Origin: JALZCH01 sp036387135
Lineage (GTDB): Bacteria > Acidobacteriota > Blastocatellia > Pyrinomonadales > Pyrinomonadaceae
Direction of reading: 5' to 3'
Assembly (NCBI GenBank): GCA_036387135.1
Contig: DASVUH010000007.1
Coordinates: 1-64,000 of the forward strand
DNA: 64,000 nucleotides
The notes under the pieces: model-generated
Database searches by the model: none
Seen by the model: the letters and a program-made list of their open reading frames with translations, nothing else
What the model was told of the DNA's origin: nothing
Position numbers and translations under genes: made by a program
Shown: positions 24,376-32,996 of the stretch, piece after piece
Numbering within the stretch: position 1 is the stretch's first letter
How the letters are laid out: every line of letters begins with the position of its first letter

Positions 24376-25278
24376 ATGAACAAATATGTCGATTTATGGC
24401 GTTATGTCGGACGAGTCAAACCGGAAATAGAAACATCTTTGCGCGAAAATCTGCCGCTCGCGCCCGCCGCGCTCGGAACGGATTTTAACGATGCTCTCGT
24501 TTACGCGATGTTTCCCGGCGGCAAACGTCTGCGTCCGGTTTTAACTCTTCTGGCTGCCGAATTGGTCGGCGGCGAGCGTGAAAAGATTTTGCCAGCCGCT
24601 GCCGCGGTCGAATTTGTTCACACCAGCTCTTTGATTTTCGACGATTTGCCGTGTATGGACGATGCCGACGAACGGCGCGGCAAATCTTGTCTGCACCGGA
24701 AATTCGGCGAAGGAAACGCTGTTTTAGTCGCGCTCGCTTTGCTCAATGCTTCGTATAATCTGGTTTTCGCCGGAATGAAAAACGATTGTACGATGTGCGC
24801 GACGGCGGCAATCAAAGCGCATCGAGAATTAACCGAATGCATCGGGGCGGCGGGAATGGTCGGCGGGCAATCAATTGATTTGGCAGCCGCTAAGTCAGAC
24901 GCTGTTGCGCCGGAAAAATTTGAATCGCTCAGAAATTTGAAAACGTCGGCGTTGATGCGTATGGCGCTGAGTTTGGGCGCGATTCTTTCAGGCGCAAACG
25001 AAAATCAGTTAAACGCGCTCTCGCGTTTCGCAGAATTGCTCGGCGACGCTTATCAAACGAGCGACGATTTGCTCGATTTGCAGGAAGATTTACACATTTC
25101 GCAAATTACCGAACGACGCGCGGGCTTAGCTCTCACACAAGGCGCAATGAGAGCGCAAATCAGAGTCGGAAATTTAATCTCAACGGCGAAAGACGTTTTG
25201 TTGACCGAGTTCGACAGGCGCGAGCCGGCGAATATGCTGTGCGAGATGGCTGATTATGTCGCCGAGCGACGCGTTTGA
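24376..25278 (+). CDS. Polyprenyl (farnesyl/geranylgeranyl) diphosphate synthase
   Basis: A 300-residue trans-prenyltransferase that condenses isopentenyl diphosphate with allylic diphosphates. It has MFPGGKRLRPVLTLL (about 45-60), the first Asp-rich motif FDDLPCMDDAD with RRG following (about 95-108), and the second QTSDDLLD (about 232-239). The size and the two residues between the DD pair (LPCM) fit a short-chain FPP or GGPP synthase. It is followed four bases later by the squalene/phytoene synthase gene, so the product probably feeds that enzyme. Confidence 0.9.
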   Translation: MNKYVDLWRYVGRVKPEIETSLRENLPLAPAALGTDFNDALVYAMFPGGKRLRPVLTLLAAELVGGEREKILPAAAAVEFVHTSSLIFDDLPCMDDADERRGKSCLHRKFGEGNAVLVALALLNASYNLVFAGMKNDCTMCATAAIKAHRELTECIGAAGMVGGQSIDLAAAKSDAVAPEKFESLRNLKTSALMRMALSLGAILSGANENQLNALSRFAELLGDAYQTSDDLLDLQEDLHISQITERRAGLALTQGAMRAQIRVGNLISTAKDVLLTEFDRREPANMLCEMADYVAERRV

Positions 25279-25281
25279 CCG

Positions 25282-26259
25282 ATGGAATCAATCGCCGCTA
25301 AAAACTTTCCGCAAACTCCGTTTGAATCGCGCGCCGAACTCGAACGCGCTTATGAGTTTTGCCGCCAAATCACCAAAAAACACGCCAAAAGTTTTTATTT
25401 CAGCGCGCGTTTCTTAAAAAAAGAAAAGCGCCAGCCGATTTACGCGCTTTACGCGCTTTGTCGTCTGGTTGACGACGAAGTTGACGCCATAGAAGTCGGA
25501 AGCGAGCGCGAAGCAATCAAAGCGGTCGAAATCTGGAAACAAAAGCTTGATGAAATCTACCAAAATGCGGAATTAAATAACAACGAACGACGAACAACGA
25601 ACGACGATCAAACTCTGGTTTTGCTCGCCTGGCGAGAGATGTTGAAAAAGTATCGAATCCGGCAGGAACTGCCGCTCGAACTAATGCGCGGCGTGGTTCA
25701 GGACACGCACGTCAAGCGTTACGAAAGCTGGCGAGAGCTTTACGTTTATTGTTTTCGCGTGGCTTCGACGGTCGGATTGATGTCTTCGGAGATTTTCGGT
25801 TATGAAAAACCGGAAACTTTGGAATACGCCGAAGCGCTCGGAATTGCGATGCAGTTGACGAATATTTTGCGCGATGTTCGGGAAGACGCGGCGATGAACA
25901 GAATTTATTTGCCGCAGGAAGATTTGCGGACTTTTAATGTTTCGGAAGAACAGATTTTCGCCGGGCGAGTTGATGATAATTTTATCGCTTTGATGCAATT
26001 TGAAATCGAGCGCGCGCGCGAATACTACCGAAAAGCCGAGCGTGGAATTCCGCTTCTTGAGAAAGACGCGCGTTTTTGTGTTTTGCTTGCCGCCAGAATT
26101 TATGCGGCGATTTTAAATGAGATCGAACGGCAAAATTACGACGTTTTCGCAGCCCGCGCCCATACTACAAAATTTCAAAAAATACGCGCAATTCCCGGCA
26201 TTTGGCGCGAAGCTCGGCGAATGCGACCGGCAATTCAAAATTCCGCAAAATCGCGCTAA
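25282..26259 (+). CDS. Squalene/phytoene synthase family protein
   Basis: A 325-residue head-to-head prenyl synthase. It has FYFSARFLKKEKRQPIYALYALCRLVDDEVD (the first Asp-rich motif at about 47-51), then YCFRVASTVGLMSSEIFGY and LTNILRDVREDAAMNRIYLPQEDL (the second motif). It joins two C15 or C20 diphosphates to make squalene or phytoene; which one cannot be told from the sequence, and no carotenoid desaturase or hopanoid gene is nearby. Residues 98-110 (NNNERRTTNDDQT) come from a 14 bp tandem repeat inserted in frame. The core motifs are intact. Confidence 0.88.
   Translation: MESIAAKNFPQTPFESRAELERAYEFCRQITKKHAKSFYFSARFLKKEKRQPIYALYALCRLVDDEVDAIEVGSEREAIKAVEIWKQKLDEIYQNAELNNNERRTTNDDQTLVLLAWREMLKKYRIRQELPLELMRGVVQDTHVKRYESWRELYVYCFRVASTVGLMSSEIFGYEKPETLEYAEALGIAMQLTNILRDVREDAAMNRIYLPQEDLRTFNVSEEQIFAGRVDDNFIALMQFEIERAREYYRKAERGIPLLEKDARFCVLLAARIYAAILNEIERQNYDVFAARAHTTKFQKIRAIPGIWREARRMRPAIQNSAKSR
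25579..25606 (+). repeat. 14 bp tandem repeat in the phytoene/squalene synthase gene
   Basis: Two exact copies of AACAACGAACGACG. The same 14-mer is repeated inside the M16 peptidase gene at 38131-38172. Confidence 0.9.
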
Positions 26260-29200
26260 TTACTGTTCCGACACCGATTTCAAATTGTCGTCAGGCTGTC
26301 TGTCCACAAGCAGCGCAAACGGATCAATTCCGGCTTTTTCGGGCAGCTCATCAACAGTAAAAGTAAAAGCGTTTTCCGGTTTGTTAATTTTCACGCGCTC
26401 GCGGTGCAGTGTTTTGCCGTAACGCTTGCCGCTTTCGGGCGCGGCGAATGCGCCGATTTCGATGAAATCATCAATCGGAATTTCCTGTTCCAAGCCCTTT
26501 TCATCGGCTTTTAATTTTTGCGTCAGCACTTTTATTGTCACGTCGAAACGTCCGTCATCGCGTTTTTTTGCAGTCGCTTCGGTCGTGCGGTTAGCGAACA
26601 GCGTGATGTCCTCGAATAAATCTTTGAGCAGATATTGGAATTCCGGCGGGGTTTGGACTTTGAGCGCGTCAGTCAGCGCGTATGAAGTCGGATACGGCGC
26701 TTCTTTGTAAGCGTGTTTTTGAATGATTTCGCGCAAAGCCGCGTTTACTTTGTCCTCGCCGATCATTTCTTTGAGGTAATACATCACGAGACTGCCTTTG
26801 TTGTAATGAATATAGCCTTGATCGGCTTCGACCGTCTGCAAAGGTTGTTCTTTCATCAATTCGCCGCCGCGCCCGCGCAGGTAAGCGTCGGCTTCGTACT
26901 GCAAAAACTTGCGCATCATATCGCGCCCGTATTCTTTTTCCATCACCATCAGCGCCGTGTATTGCGCCAGCGTTTCCGAAAGCAAAGTCGCGCCCTGCAT
27001 ATTCGCTCCGCAGACTTGATGCGCCCACCATTGATGCCCGATTTCGTGCGCGACAATATAAGTCGCCATATCAATAGCGTCCGGGGTTTCCAAGTTTGCA
27101 ATAAAACCGATGCTTTCGGAATAAGGCATCGAGCCGGGAAAGGCTTGCGCGAAGCTGCCGACGCGCGGAAATTCGATAATGCGAAGCTGCTTGTGTTTGT
27201 ATTCGCCGAAATTTGCGGTCGCATATTCGTAAGTTCTGCGGAGCGCATTCATCATTTTCGGCACGTTCCATTCGTGACCTTTGTGGTAATAAACTTCGAG
27301 GTTGACGCCGTTGACGATTTCGCGCGCGACTTCATAACGCGCCGACAAGAACGAATAAAAATTTAAAGCCTTGTGGTCAAGACGATAATGGAAGTAACGC
27401 CGCCCGTTTTCCGTCCATTCCCGAACGAGCGAGCCGGGCGCAATCGCTGTTTGGTCGGCGGCTGTGCTCATCACGGTTTCGACATTTACCCAATCGGAGT
27501 TGTTCGAGATGTATGTGTTCATACAATTCGTCGTGCAGTCGCGTTCGAGTCGCGGCATCAATTCTTTTTCCGGCAAGCCTTGTCTGCGACGGTCGCCGCG
27601 CTCTTGCAGCTCGGTCCCCGGTTGATAACCGATTTGCGGCGCAATCGTGCTGTTGAAAAACGTCCCATTCGTCATTATTTGTTCCTGCGACAAATCGTTT
27701 TCAAACCCGCGATTGTTGTATTTCACAGTAAAATTCAATTTTACTGTTTCGTTCGGCTGGAGCGCTGGCGAGAGCGTGTAAATTTGATAGTTTAAGCGTT
27801 TGTCGTCCATTTCGAGCGTGGCGCGTTCAAGCTCAATGTCGGTTTCGAAATTGACTGCGAGGTTTAAATGAACTTTATCAACGGGCGCATCGGTTTTGTT
27901 TTGCAGAATCTCTTCGCCGCGCATCACAAGGTCTCGGCGCTCCGGGAAAAGCTCAATATTGTATTTCACATCAACAATTCGCGGCTGCGGCAGATTCTCG
28001 TACTGTTTAAACTGACGTTCATAATCTGCGGCTTTCTTGTGGCGCTCCGGTCTTGCTTCTACTTTGTTGACGACAAGCGTGTTGTAATAAACCCATCCGC
28101 CGATACAGAGAAAACCGAGGAAAAACGCCGCTCCGACGTTGCCGATTGTTCCGCGTAAACTGCGGAAAGCCTGACCAAACCGGTTTTTATAATGTGTTTC
28201 GCGACCGCGCTGCCACAGCGCAGCCGTTCCAGCCGCGAGCAAGCCGCAGAATAAAAACCAGTACAAACCGAACCAGAGAACTTGCGAAAAGTAAGGCGCG
28301 ATTCCGTAAAAATCCGAGTAGGTATAATTTGAAAACGCCGCGAAACGAAGCATTTTCGATTCAAACTCGAAATAATTCGCCGTAAATGCGTTGACCATAA
28401 AAACGACGACGAAGATAAAATAGCCGACGTATTTGTTCGGCGCGAGCGTGTGCGAGAGCATCGCCAGAATCGCCCAAAAGCCGAAAAATAAAAGCTGAAA
28501 AAGAAAGAAATCGCGCGCGTAAAGTCCGAGCTGAAAATTATAAAAGCCTTTCAAACTTTGAAACGTCACAGCGCACAAAACATCAAGCGCGAGCAAAATC
28601 GCGACAATTCCCATCAGCGCGGCGAATTTGGCGCAAAACGAAATCCAGGTCGGAAACGGGAGCGCATCGTAAACTTCGTCGAACTTTGCCTCGCGCTCGC
28701 GCCAAATCATTGCGCCGGAAAAAAACGTGATAATTGCAATCAAAAAAAGCGAGGATGAACCGACCAGCAGGTGAATTATTCTGTAGGTAACAGGCAGAGA
28801 CGAAATGCCGTAACCTTCGCCGGTCGAATGATACAAAGTAACCATTACGTCAATGATTGCAAAGAGCGCAATCACGACAAAAACCGTGCTTTTAACAATC
28901 GTCCGGAAATTTATTTTTACTTCGCTCCAAAATCGCGAAAGATTTGTTGTTGCCGTGTCCGTAAGTTGAACCGATGGAATTCGGGCATAATTTTGCGACA
29001 AAATTTCTTCATCTTTTGCTTTGCCGCGTTTTGTGCGTTCGGTGAAAGTAAAACGCCAGACCGACACCGCGAGAAAAATCGTCCCGATTCCGACCCACAG
29101 CAAGCGATTTGCCAGCATCCAGCCGGTCAATCCGACGCTCAAATTATTTTTGTCGCTCGCCGTCCAGTATTTTGTCACCATGTTGTAAGTGTTGATGCCA

Positions 29201-29835
29201 AACGGGTCAATCATCATCGCCAGAGTTTGATTGTCCAAATCCTGCAACAACTCGCCCGCCAGCGAATAACCGATGAGCAAAGCAAGAGCGCCGACGAATG
29301 AAGCAATCGTGCTGCGCGTCCAGATTGCGATGGCGAAAATTATCGCGCCGACGAGAAAGGTGTTCGGAACCGCGAAAATGAGAATGCTGTTGAGATGCGC
29401 CCAAAAATTATATGCGGTGTAGCGTTCAGGATCGCTCACTCCGGCGATTAATGACGCGAGGACGATGCCGAGACTGACGCCCAAAATCGGAACGACCGCA
29501 ACAATCACCGAGCCGAAAAATCTGCCGAGCAGATAATCCGTTTTGCGAATCGGAGTGGAGAAAATTATTCCCACCGTATCCTGCGTAAACTCGCGCGTCG
29601 CCGCCGAATTGACGAAAGCGGTCGTCATCAGCAGCGTCACGAACGACATCGCCGCGTAAAAATTTTGAATCACAAACGGCGAGTTACGGAAAGTGTTGTC
29701 AACGCCTCCGCCGATTTGAACGTTGTCGCTCGACGTTGCCAGATAAACCAGAAATGTGACGACGGCGAGAAAAACGTAAACCATCAAACGCCGCATCCAA
29801 TAGCGAACTTCAAAGCTAAAAAACGTGGTGAACAT
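26260..29835 (-). CDS. ABC-2 type permease fused to an M1-family aminopeptidase
   Basis: 1191 residues. The first ~600 residues hold about twelve membrane helices of ABC-2 permease type. The C-terminal ~600 residues are a gluzincin: HEIGHQWWAHQ near residue 928 (zinc histidines and catalytic Glu), with the third ligand in LLSETLAQYTAL about 20 residues later. An M1 N-terminal beta domain (VDVKYNIELFPERRDLVMRG) links the two. M1 enzymes trim N-terminal residues of peptides, so export and cleavage may be coupled. The start directly follows the stop of the ATPase gene, so the two form one transporter. Similar permease/M1 fusions are known from Acidobacteriota and Bacteroidota genomes. Confidence 0.9.
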   Translation of the reverse strand: MFTTFFSFEVRYWMRRLMVYVFLAVVTFLVYLATSSDNVQIGGGVDNTFRNSPFVIQNFYAAMSFVTLLMTTAFVNSAATREFTQDTVGIIFSTPIRKTDYLLGRFFGSVIVAVVPILGVSLGIVLASLIAGVSDPERYTAYNFWAHLNSILIFAVPNTFLVGAIIFAIAIWTRSTIASFVGALALLIGYSLAGELLQDLDNQTLAMMIDPFGINTYNMVTKYWTASDKNNLSVGLTGWMLANRLLWVGIGTIFLAVSVWRFTFTERTKRGKAKDEEILSQNYARIPSVQLTDTATTNLSRFWSEVKINFRTIVKSTVFVVIALFAIIDVMVTLYHSTGEGYGISSLPVTYRIIHLLVGSSSLFLIAIITFFSGAMIWREREAKFDEVYDALPFPTWISFCAKFAALMGIVAILLALDVLCAVTFQSLKGFYNFQLGLYARDFFLFQLLFFGFWAILAMLSHTLAPNKYVGYFIFVVVFMVNAFTANYFEFESKMLRFAAFSNYTYSDFYGIAPYFSQVLWFGLYWFLFCGLLAAGTAALWQRGRETHYKNRFGQAFRSLRGTIGNVGAAFFLGFLCIGGWVYYNTLVVNKVEARPERHKKAADYERQFKQYENLPQPRIVDVKYNIELFPERRDLVMRGEEILQNKTDAPVDKVHLNLAVNFETDIELERATLEMDDKRLNYQIYTLSPALQPNETVKLNFTVKYNNRGFENDLSQEQIMTNGTFFNSTIAPQIGYQPGTELQERGDRRRQGLPEKELMPRLERDCTTNCMNTYISNNSDWVNVETVMSTAADQTAIAPGSLVREWTENGRRYFHYRLDHKALNFYSFLSARYEVAREIVNGVNLEVYYHKGHEWNVPKMMNALRRTYEYATANFGEYKHKQLRIIEFPRVGSFAQAFPGSMPYSESIGFIANLETPDAIDMATYIVAHEIGHQWWAHQVCGANMQGATLLSETLAQYTALMVMEKEYGRDMMRKFLQYEADAYLRGRGGELMKEQPLQTVEADQGYIHYNKGSLVMYYLKEMIGEDKVNAALREIIQKHAYKEAPYPTSYALTDALKVQTPPEFQYLLKDLFEDITLFANRTTEATAKKRDDGRFDVTIKVLTQKLKADEKGLEQEIPIDDFIEIGAFAAPESGKRYGKTLHRERVKINKPENAFTFTVDELPEKAGIDPFALLVDRQPDDNLKSVSEQ

Positions 29836-30735
29836 TTAGCTTTCCTCCTCATCTCGTTCGTTTGATTGAGAATCGGTAATTTGCGCGAAGAAAACGTCTT
29901 CCAAATCCGGTTCGACCGCGCGAAAACCGTCGCCGGGCGCGATGGGACTAAAAATCCGAATAATCGGCTGACCGGCGACGAGCTTGCTCGAAATAATACG
30001 AAACTGTTTTTGATAATCTTCGAGTTCGCCTTTGCCGATTTGTTTGCGCCAGATTTTGCCGGAGAGCGTTTCGAGCGCGGCGGCTGGCGCGCCCGCATAC
30101 AAAACCCTGCCGTTGTTGATAATCGCCATATTCGTGCAAAGCTCTTTTACGTCTTCAACGATGTGAGTGGAAAGAATGACGATCACGTTTTCGCCGATTT
30201 CCGCGAGCAAATTGTAAAACCGATTGCGTTCGCTCGGATCAAGCCCGGCTGTCGGCTCATCAACGATAATCAAGCGCGGATCGCCGATCAAAGCCTGCGC
30301 AATTCCGAATCGCTGTTTCATTCCGCCCGAAAAACCGCTCAGAGCTTTTTTGCGGTGCTGATAGAGATTAACGCGGTTGAGCAGAGCTTCGACAAGCTGT
30401 TTACGCTCGGCACGGTCGCGCACCCCTTTTAAAAGCGCCAGATGATCGAGCATCTCGATTGCCGAAACTTTTTGATAGACGCCGAATTCCTGCGGCAGAT
30501 AACCGAGGATTTTGCGAACTTCGTGTTTCTGCCGCAAAACATCCAAATCGCCCAAAACCGCCGAACCGCTGTCGGCATCTTGCAGCGTGGCAAGCGTTCG
30601 CATCAGAGTTGATTTTCCCGCGCCGTTTGGACCGAGCAAACCGAACATTCCCGTCGGAATCGTTAAAGAAACGTTGTCGAGCGCCTTAACGCCGTTCGAG
30701 TAGGTTTTCGAGAGATTCTCGATGTGAAGCTCCAC
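29836..30735 (-). CDS. ABC transporter ATP-binding protein
   Basis: 299 residues starting at a GTG preceded by AGGAG. It has Walker A GLLGPNGAGKSTL (about 34-46), Q-loop LPQEFGVY, signature LSGFSGGMKQR, Walker B LIIVDEPTAGLDP and the H-loop STHIVED. It is the nucleotide-binding partner of the permease/M1 fusion immediately downstream, which starts one base after its stop. The C-terminal ~70 residues (KIWRKQIGKGELEDYQKQFRII...) are a regulatory extension common in ABC-2 ATPases. Confidence 0.93.
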   Translation of the reverse strand: MELHIENLSKTYSNGVKALDNVSLTIPTGMFGLLGPNGAGKSTLMRTLATLQDADSGSAVLGDLDVLRQKHEVRKILGYLPQEFGVYQKVSAIEMLDHLALLKGVRDRAERKQLVEALLNRVNLYQHRKKALSGFSGGMKQRFGIAQALIGDPRLIIVDEPTAGLDPSERNRFYNLLAEIGENVIVILSTHIVEDVKELCTNMAIINNGRVLYAGAPAAALETLSGKIWRKQIGKGELEDYQKQFRIISSKLVAGQPIIRIFSPIAPGDGFRAVEPDLEDVFFAQITDSQSNERDEEES

Positions 30736-30850
30736 CTTTAGTTTTCTCCTTGTTTGAATTTCGGAATGCGGAAAAACGCCAAGCTTATAACATATTTGAC
30801 CGAAACCGCGCACTTTATTTTTAACTTGAATTCAAAGTAATGAAAGTTGA

Positions 30851-30959
30851 ACCGCCGAGACGCAAAGACGCAGAGAAAATTAAAGAAAAAAATGAGAAGA
30901 ATTCGAGTGAAAAGAAGAAACCTCTCTTCTTTTCCTAAAAATCTCGGCGTCTCGGCGGT
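30851..30959. repeat. Dispersed hairpin repeat, copy 2
   Basis: ACCGCCGAGACGC (30851-30863) and GCGTCTCGGCGGT (30947-30959) are perfect inverted arms around an A-rich centre. It belongs to the same family as 19351-19443 and lies between divergent genes. Confidence 0.8.
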
Positions 30960-31072
30960 GAAAATTTTCTTACCTCAAATTCACCTAATTTTTACGCTCC
31001 TCAGCCCACGAAGTTCGGTTTGATTCTGTTATAATTTGCCGTACATTTCCGAAGGATCTCAACAAGGTATTT

Positions 31073-32167
31073 ATGAGACAAACAATTTCGCTGATCTTAA
31101 TTGGAGTTTTGATGATTTTGCCGTTAACAGCTTTCGGGCAAAAAAGCGCCGGACGCGAAGTGAAACAACTGCAATCGCCGCAAAACCCGCCGCTCGGAAT
31201 CGTGATTCACGGCGGCGCGGGCGTGATTACACGCGGGAGTTTGACGCCCGAACAGGAAAAAGAATATCGCGTCACGCTAGAACAAGCCGTTCTAGCGGGT
31301 TATAAAGTTTTGCAAGCTGGCGGAACAAGTCTCGACGCCGTCGAAGCCGCTGTGCGGATTATGGAAGATTCGCCGCTATTTAACGCCGGAAAAGGCGCGG
31401 TTTTTACCAGCGAAGGCACAAACGAGCTGGACGCTTCGATTATGGACGGCAAAACTCTAAAAGCCGGAGCGGTGGCGACTCTGAAACACATCAAAAATCC
31501 GATTTCGCTCGCACGGCTCGTAATGCAAAAATCGCCGCACGTAATGATGATCGGCGAAGGCGCGGAAAAATTCGCACGTGAAAACGGCGTGGAAACTGTT
31601 CCGCAAAGCTACTTTTTCACGCAGCGCCGGTTTGACGCTCTGAAGCGGATTCAGGAAGAAGAAAAGAAAAAAGCGGAAGCCGAAAAAGCGGGCAAAAAAG
31701 TTTCGCTTGTCGAATCAAAAAAAGACGAAAACCGTCACGGCACGGTAGGCGCGGTTGCGGTTGATAAATTCGGCAATCTCGCCGCCGCTACTTCCACCGG
31801 CGGAATGACGAACAAAAAGTTCGGTCGCGTCGGCGACGCTCCGATTATCGGCGCGGGAACTTATGCCAACAACAATTCCTGCGCTGTGTCGGCAACCGGC
31901 TGGGGTGAATATTTTATTCGCCTGGGCGTCGCGCGCGACATCTCGGCGATAATGGAATATCAGGCAATGCCGATTCAACAAGCGGTTGACGCCGTGATTC
32001 AGCGAAAGCTGCCCGCGCTCGGCAAAATGGACAATGAAGATGCCGACGGCGGCGTGATTGCGATTGATAAATTCGGCAACATCGGCATTTCATTCAACAG
32101 CGAAGGAATGTACCGCGCTTATATTGATATGAACGGCAAACCGGTAGTGCAAATTTATAAGGATTAA
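31073..32167 (+). CDS. Exported isoaspartyl peptidase / L-asparaginase (Ntn-hydrolase)
   Basis: A 364-residue plant-type asparaginase, made as a precursor that cleaves itself at a threonine. HGTVGAVAVDKFGNLAAATSTGG contains the nucleophile (about Thr224), and VIHGGAGVITRG opens the alpha subunit. The catalytic-site glycine-rich region GRVGDAPIIGAGTYANN lies further on. A signal peptide (residues 1-22) targets it to the periplasm. It hydrolyses L-asparagine or beta-aspartyl dipeptides. The segment before the threonine (KKKAEAEKAGKKVSLVE...) is a K/E-rich linker of the kind removed on maturation. Confidence 0.92.
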   Translation: MRQTISLILIGVLMILPLTAFGQKSAGREVKQLQSPQNPPLGIVIHGGAGVITRGSLTPEQEKEYRVTLEQAVLAGYKVLQAGGTSLDAVEAAVRIMEDSPLFNAGKGAVFTSEGTNELDASIMDGKTLKAGAVATLKHIKNPISLARLVMQKSPHVMMIGEGAEKFARENGVETVPQSYFFTQRRFDALKRIQEEEKKKAEAEKAGKKVSLVESKKDENRHGTVGAVAVDKFGNLAAATSTGGMTNKKFGRVGDAPIIGAGTYANNNSCAVSATGWGEYFIRLGVARDISAIMEYQAMPIQQAVDAVIQRKLPALGKMDNEDADGGVIAIDKFGNIGISFNSEGMYRAYIDMNGKPVVQIYKD

Positions 32168-32255
32168 AAAACTTGAAACCGGAAGGAAATGCTTGTCGTA
32201 ATAGAAAACGACGGCAAAAGTTGCTTCCGTCAAGGACGCGCAAAAGGCGCAAAAG

Positions 32256-32969
32256 ATGTCAACAGTCATCTTCAGTCTTTCATTTTTAATCCTTCTGGCA
32301 CTGATTTATGCTGCTTCGCGCCGACGGCGCGAGCAGCATTCTTTTTTGCCCGAAGGCGAATCGCAAAATCAACTTCGTTCGCCGCGCGTCGCTGCTTTAT
32401 TCGCTCCGACAGCACGCGATTTAGCGAAAATCGAACAGGAAAAACATCATCGTCAATACGCCGAGCAGCGCGAAAAACTTCTGACCTGGGCGACGCTCGT
32501 TGATTTTTCCGCTTTAAATAACCGCCCGATTCTCCAAGACGAAAATCTTTTTGTAAAAAATTGGACAAAAAATTGGAATGAGGCGGTTGGAATCTTGACG
32601 GAACGCGCCCGTTCGGAGGAAGATGTACGGCGGTTGGCGTCGTTTTGTCTTGATAACGAATTCAATGTAAACAATACTTTATTTAACGCTTTCCAAAAAA
32701 TTTGGGCAGCCTCGCCCGACACGCGGACAACAACCGAAATGTTTCGACTCGCCGCAAAAACCGACGAAGCCGATACTTTTCTGGACGTTTTAACCGAAGC
32801 CGAACAATCGGTTAAAAACGGCAAATTGTCCGAAATCTCAGCCGCCGAGCTTTACCGGCTTGCTGAAAGCCATTACTGGCTGCTGTCCCAATCGGCAAGA
32901 ACTTCCGGCGCGGGTTTTCTAATCAAAGAGAAAATGGCGGATTTGCGCCGCGAATTAACACAGAACTAA
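32256..32969 (+). CDS. Membrane-anchored hypothetical protein upstream of the SPFH gene
   Basis: A 237-residue protein. Residues 4-20 form a single N-terminal membrane helix followed by RRRR, so the rest is probably cytosolic. The soluble part is helical (IEQEKHHRQYAEQREKLLTWATLVDFSALNN, AAELYRLAESHYWLLSQ). Family unknown. It is 27 bp from the SPFH gene in the same direction, so a shared membrane-domain role is plausible (inference). Confidence 0.6.
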   Translation: MSTVIFSLSFLILLALIYAASRRRREQHSFLPEGESQNQLRSPRVAALFAPTARDLAKIEQEKHHRQYAEQREKLLTWATLVDFSALNNRPILQDENLFVKNWTKNWNEAVGILTERARSEEDVRRLASFCLDNEFNVNNTLFNAFQKIWAASPDTRTTTEMFRLAAKTDEADTFLDVLTEAEQSVKNGKLSEISAAELYRLAESHYWLLSQSARTSGAGFLIKEKMADLRRELTQN

Positions 32970-32996
32970 AGTCCGCAGAAATTAGAGGAAAATAAA

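Noticed and set aside
28771..29301. Plus-strand open frame opposite the permease
   Set aside because: Shadow of the permease-M1 gene, without domain or start signals.
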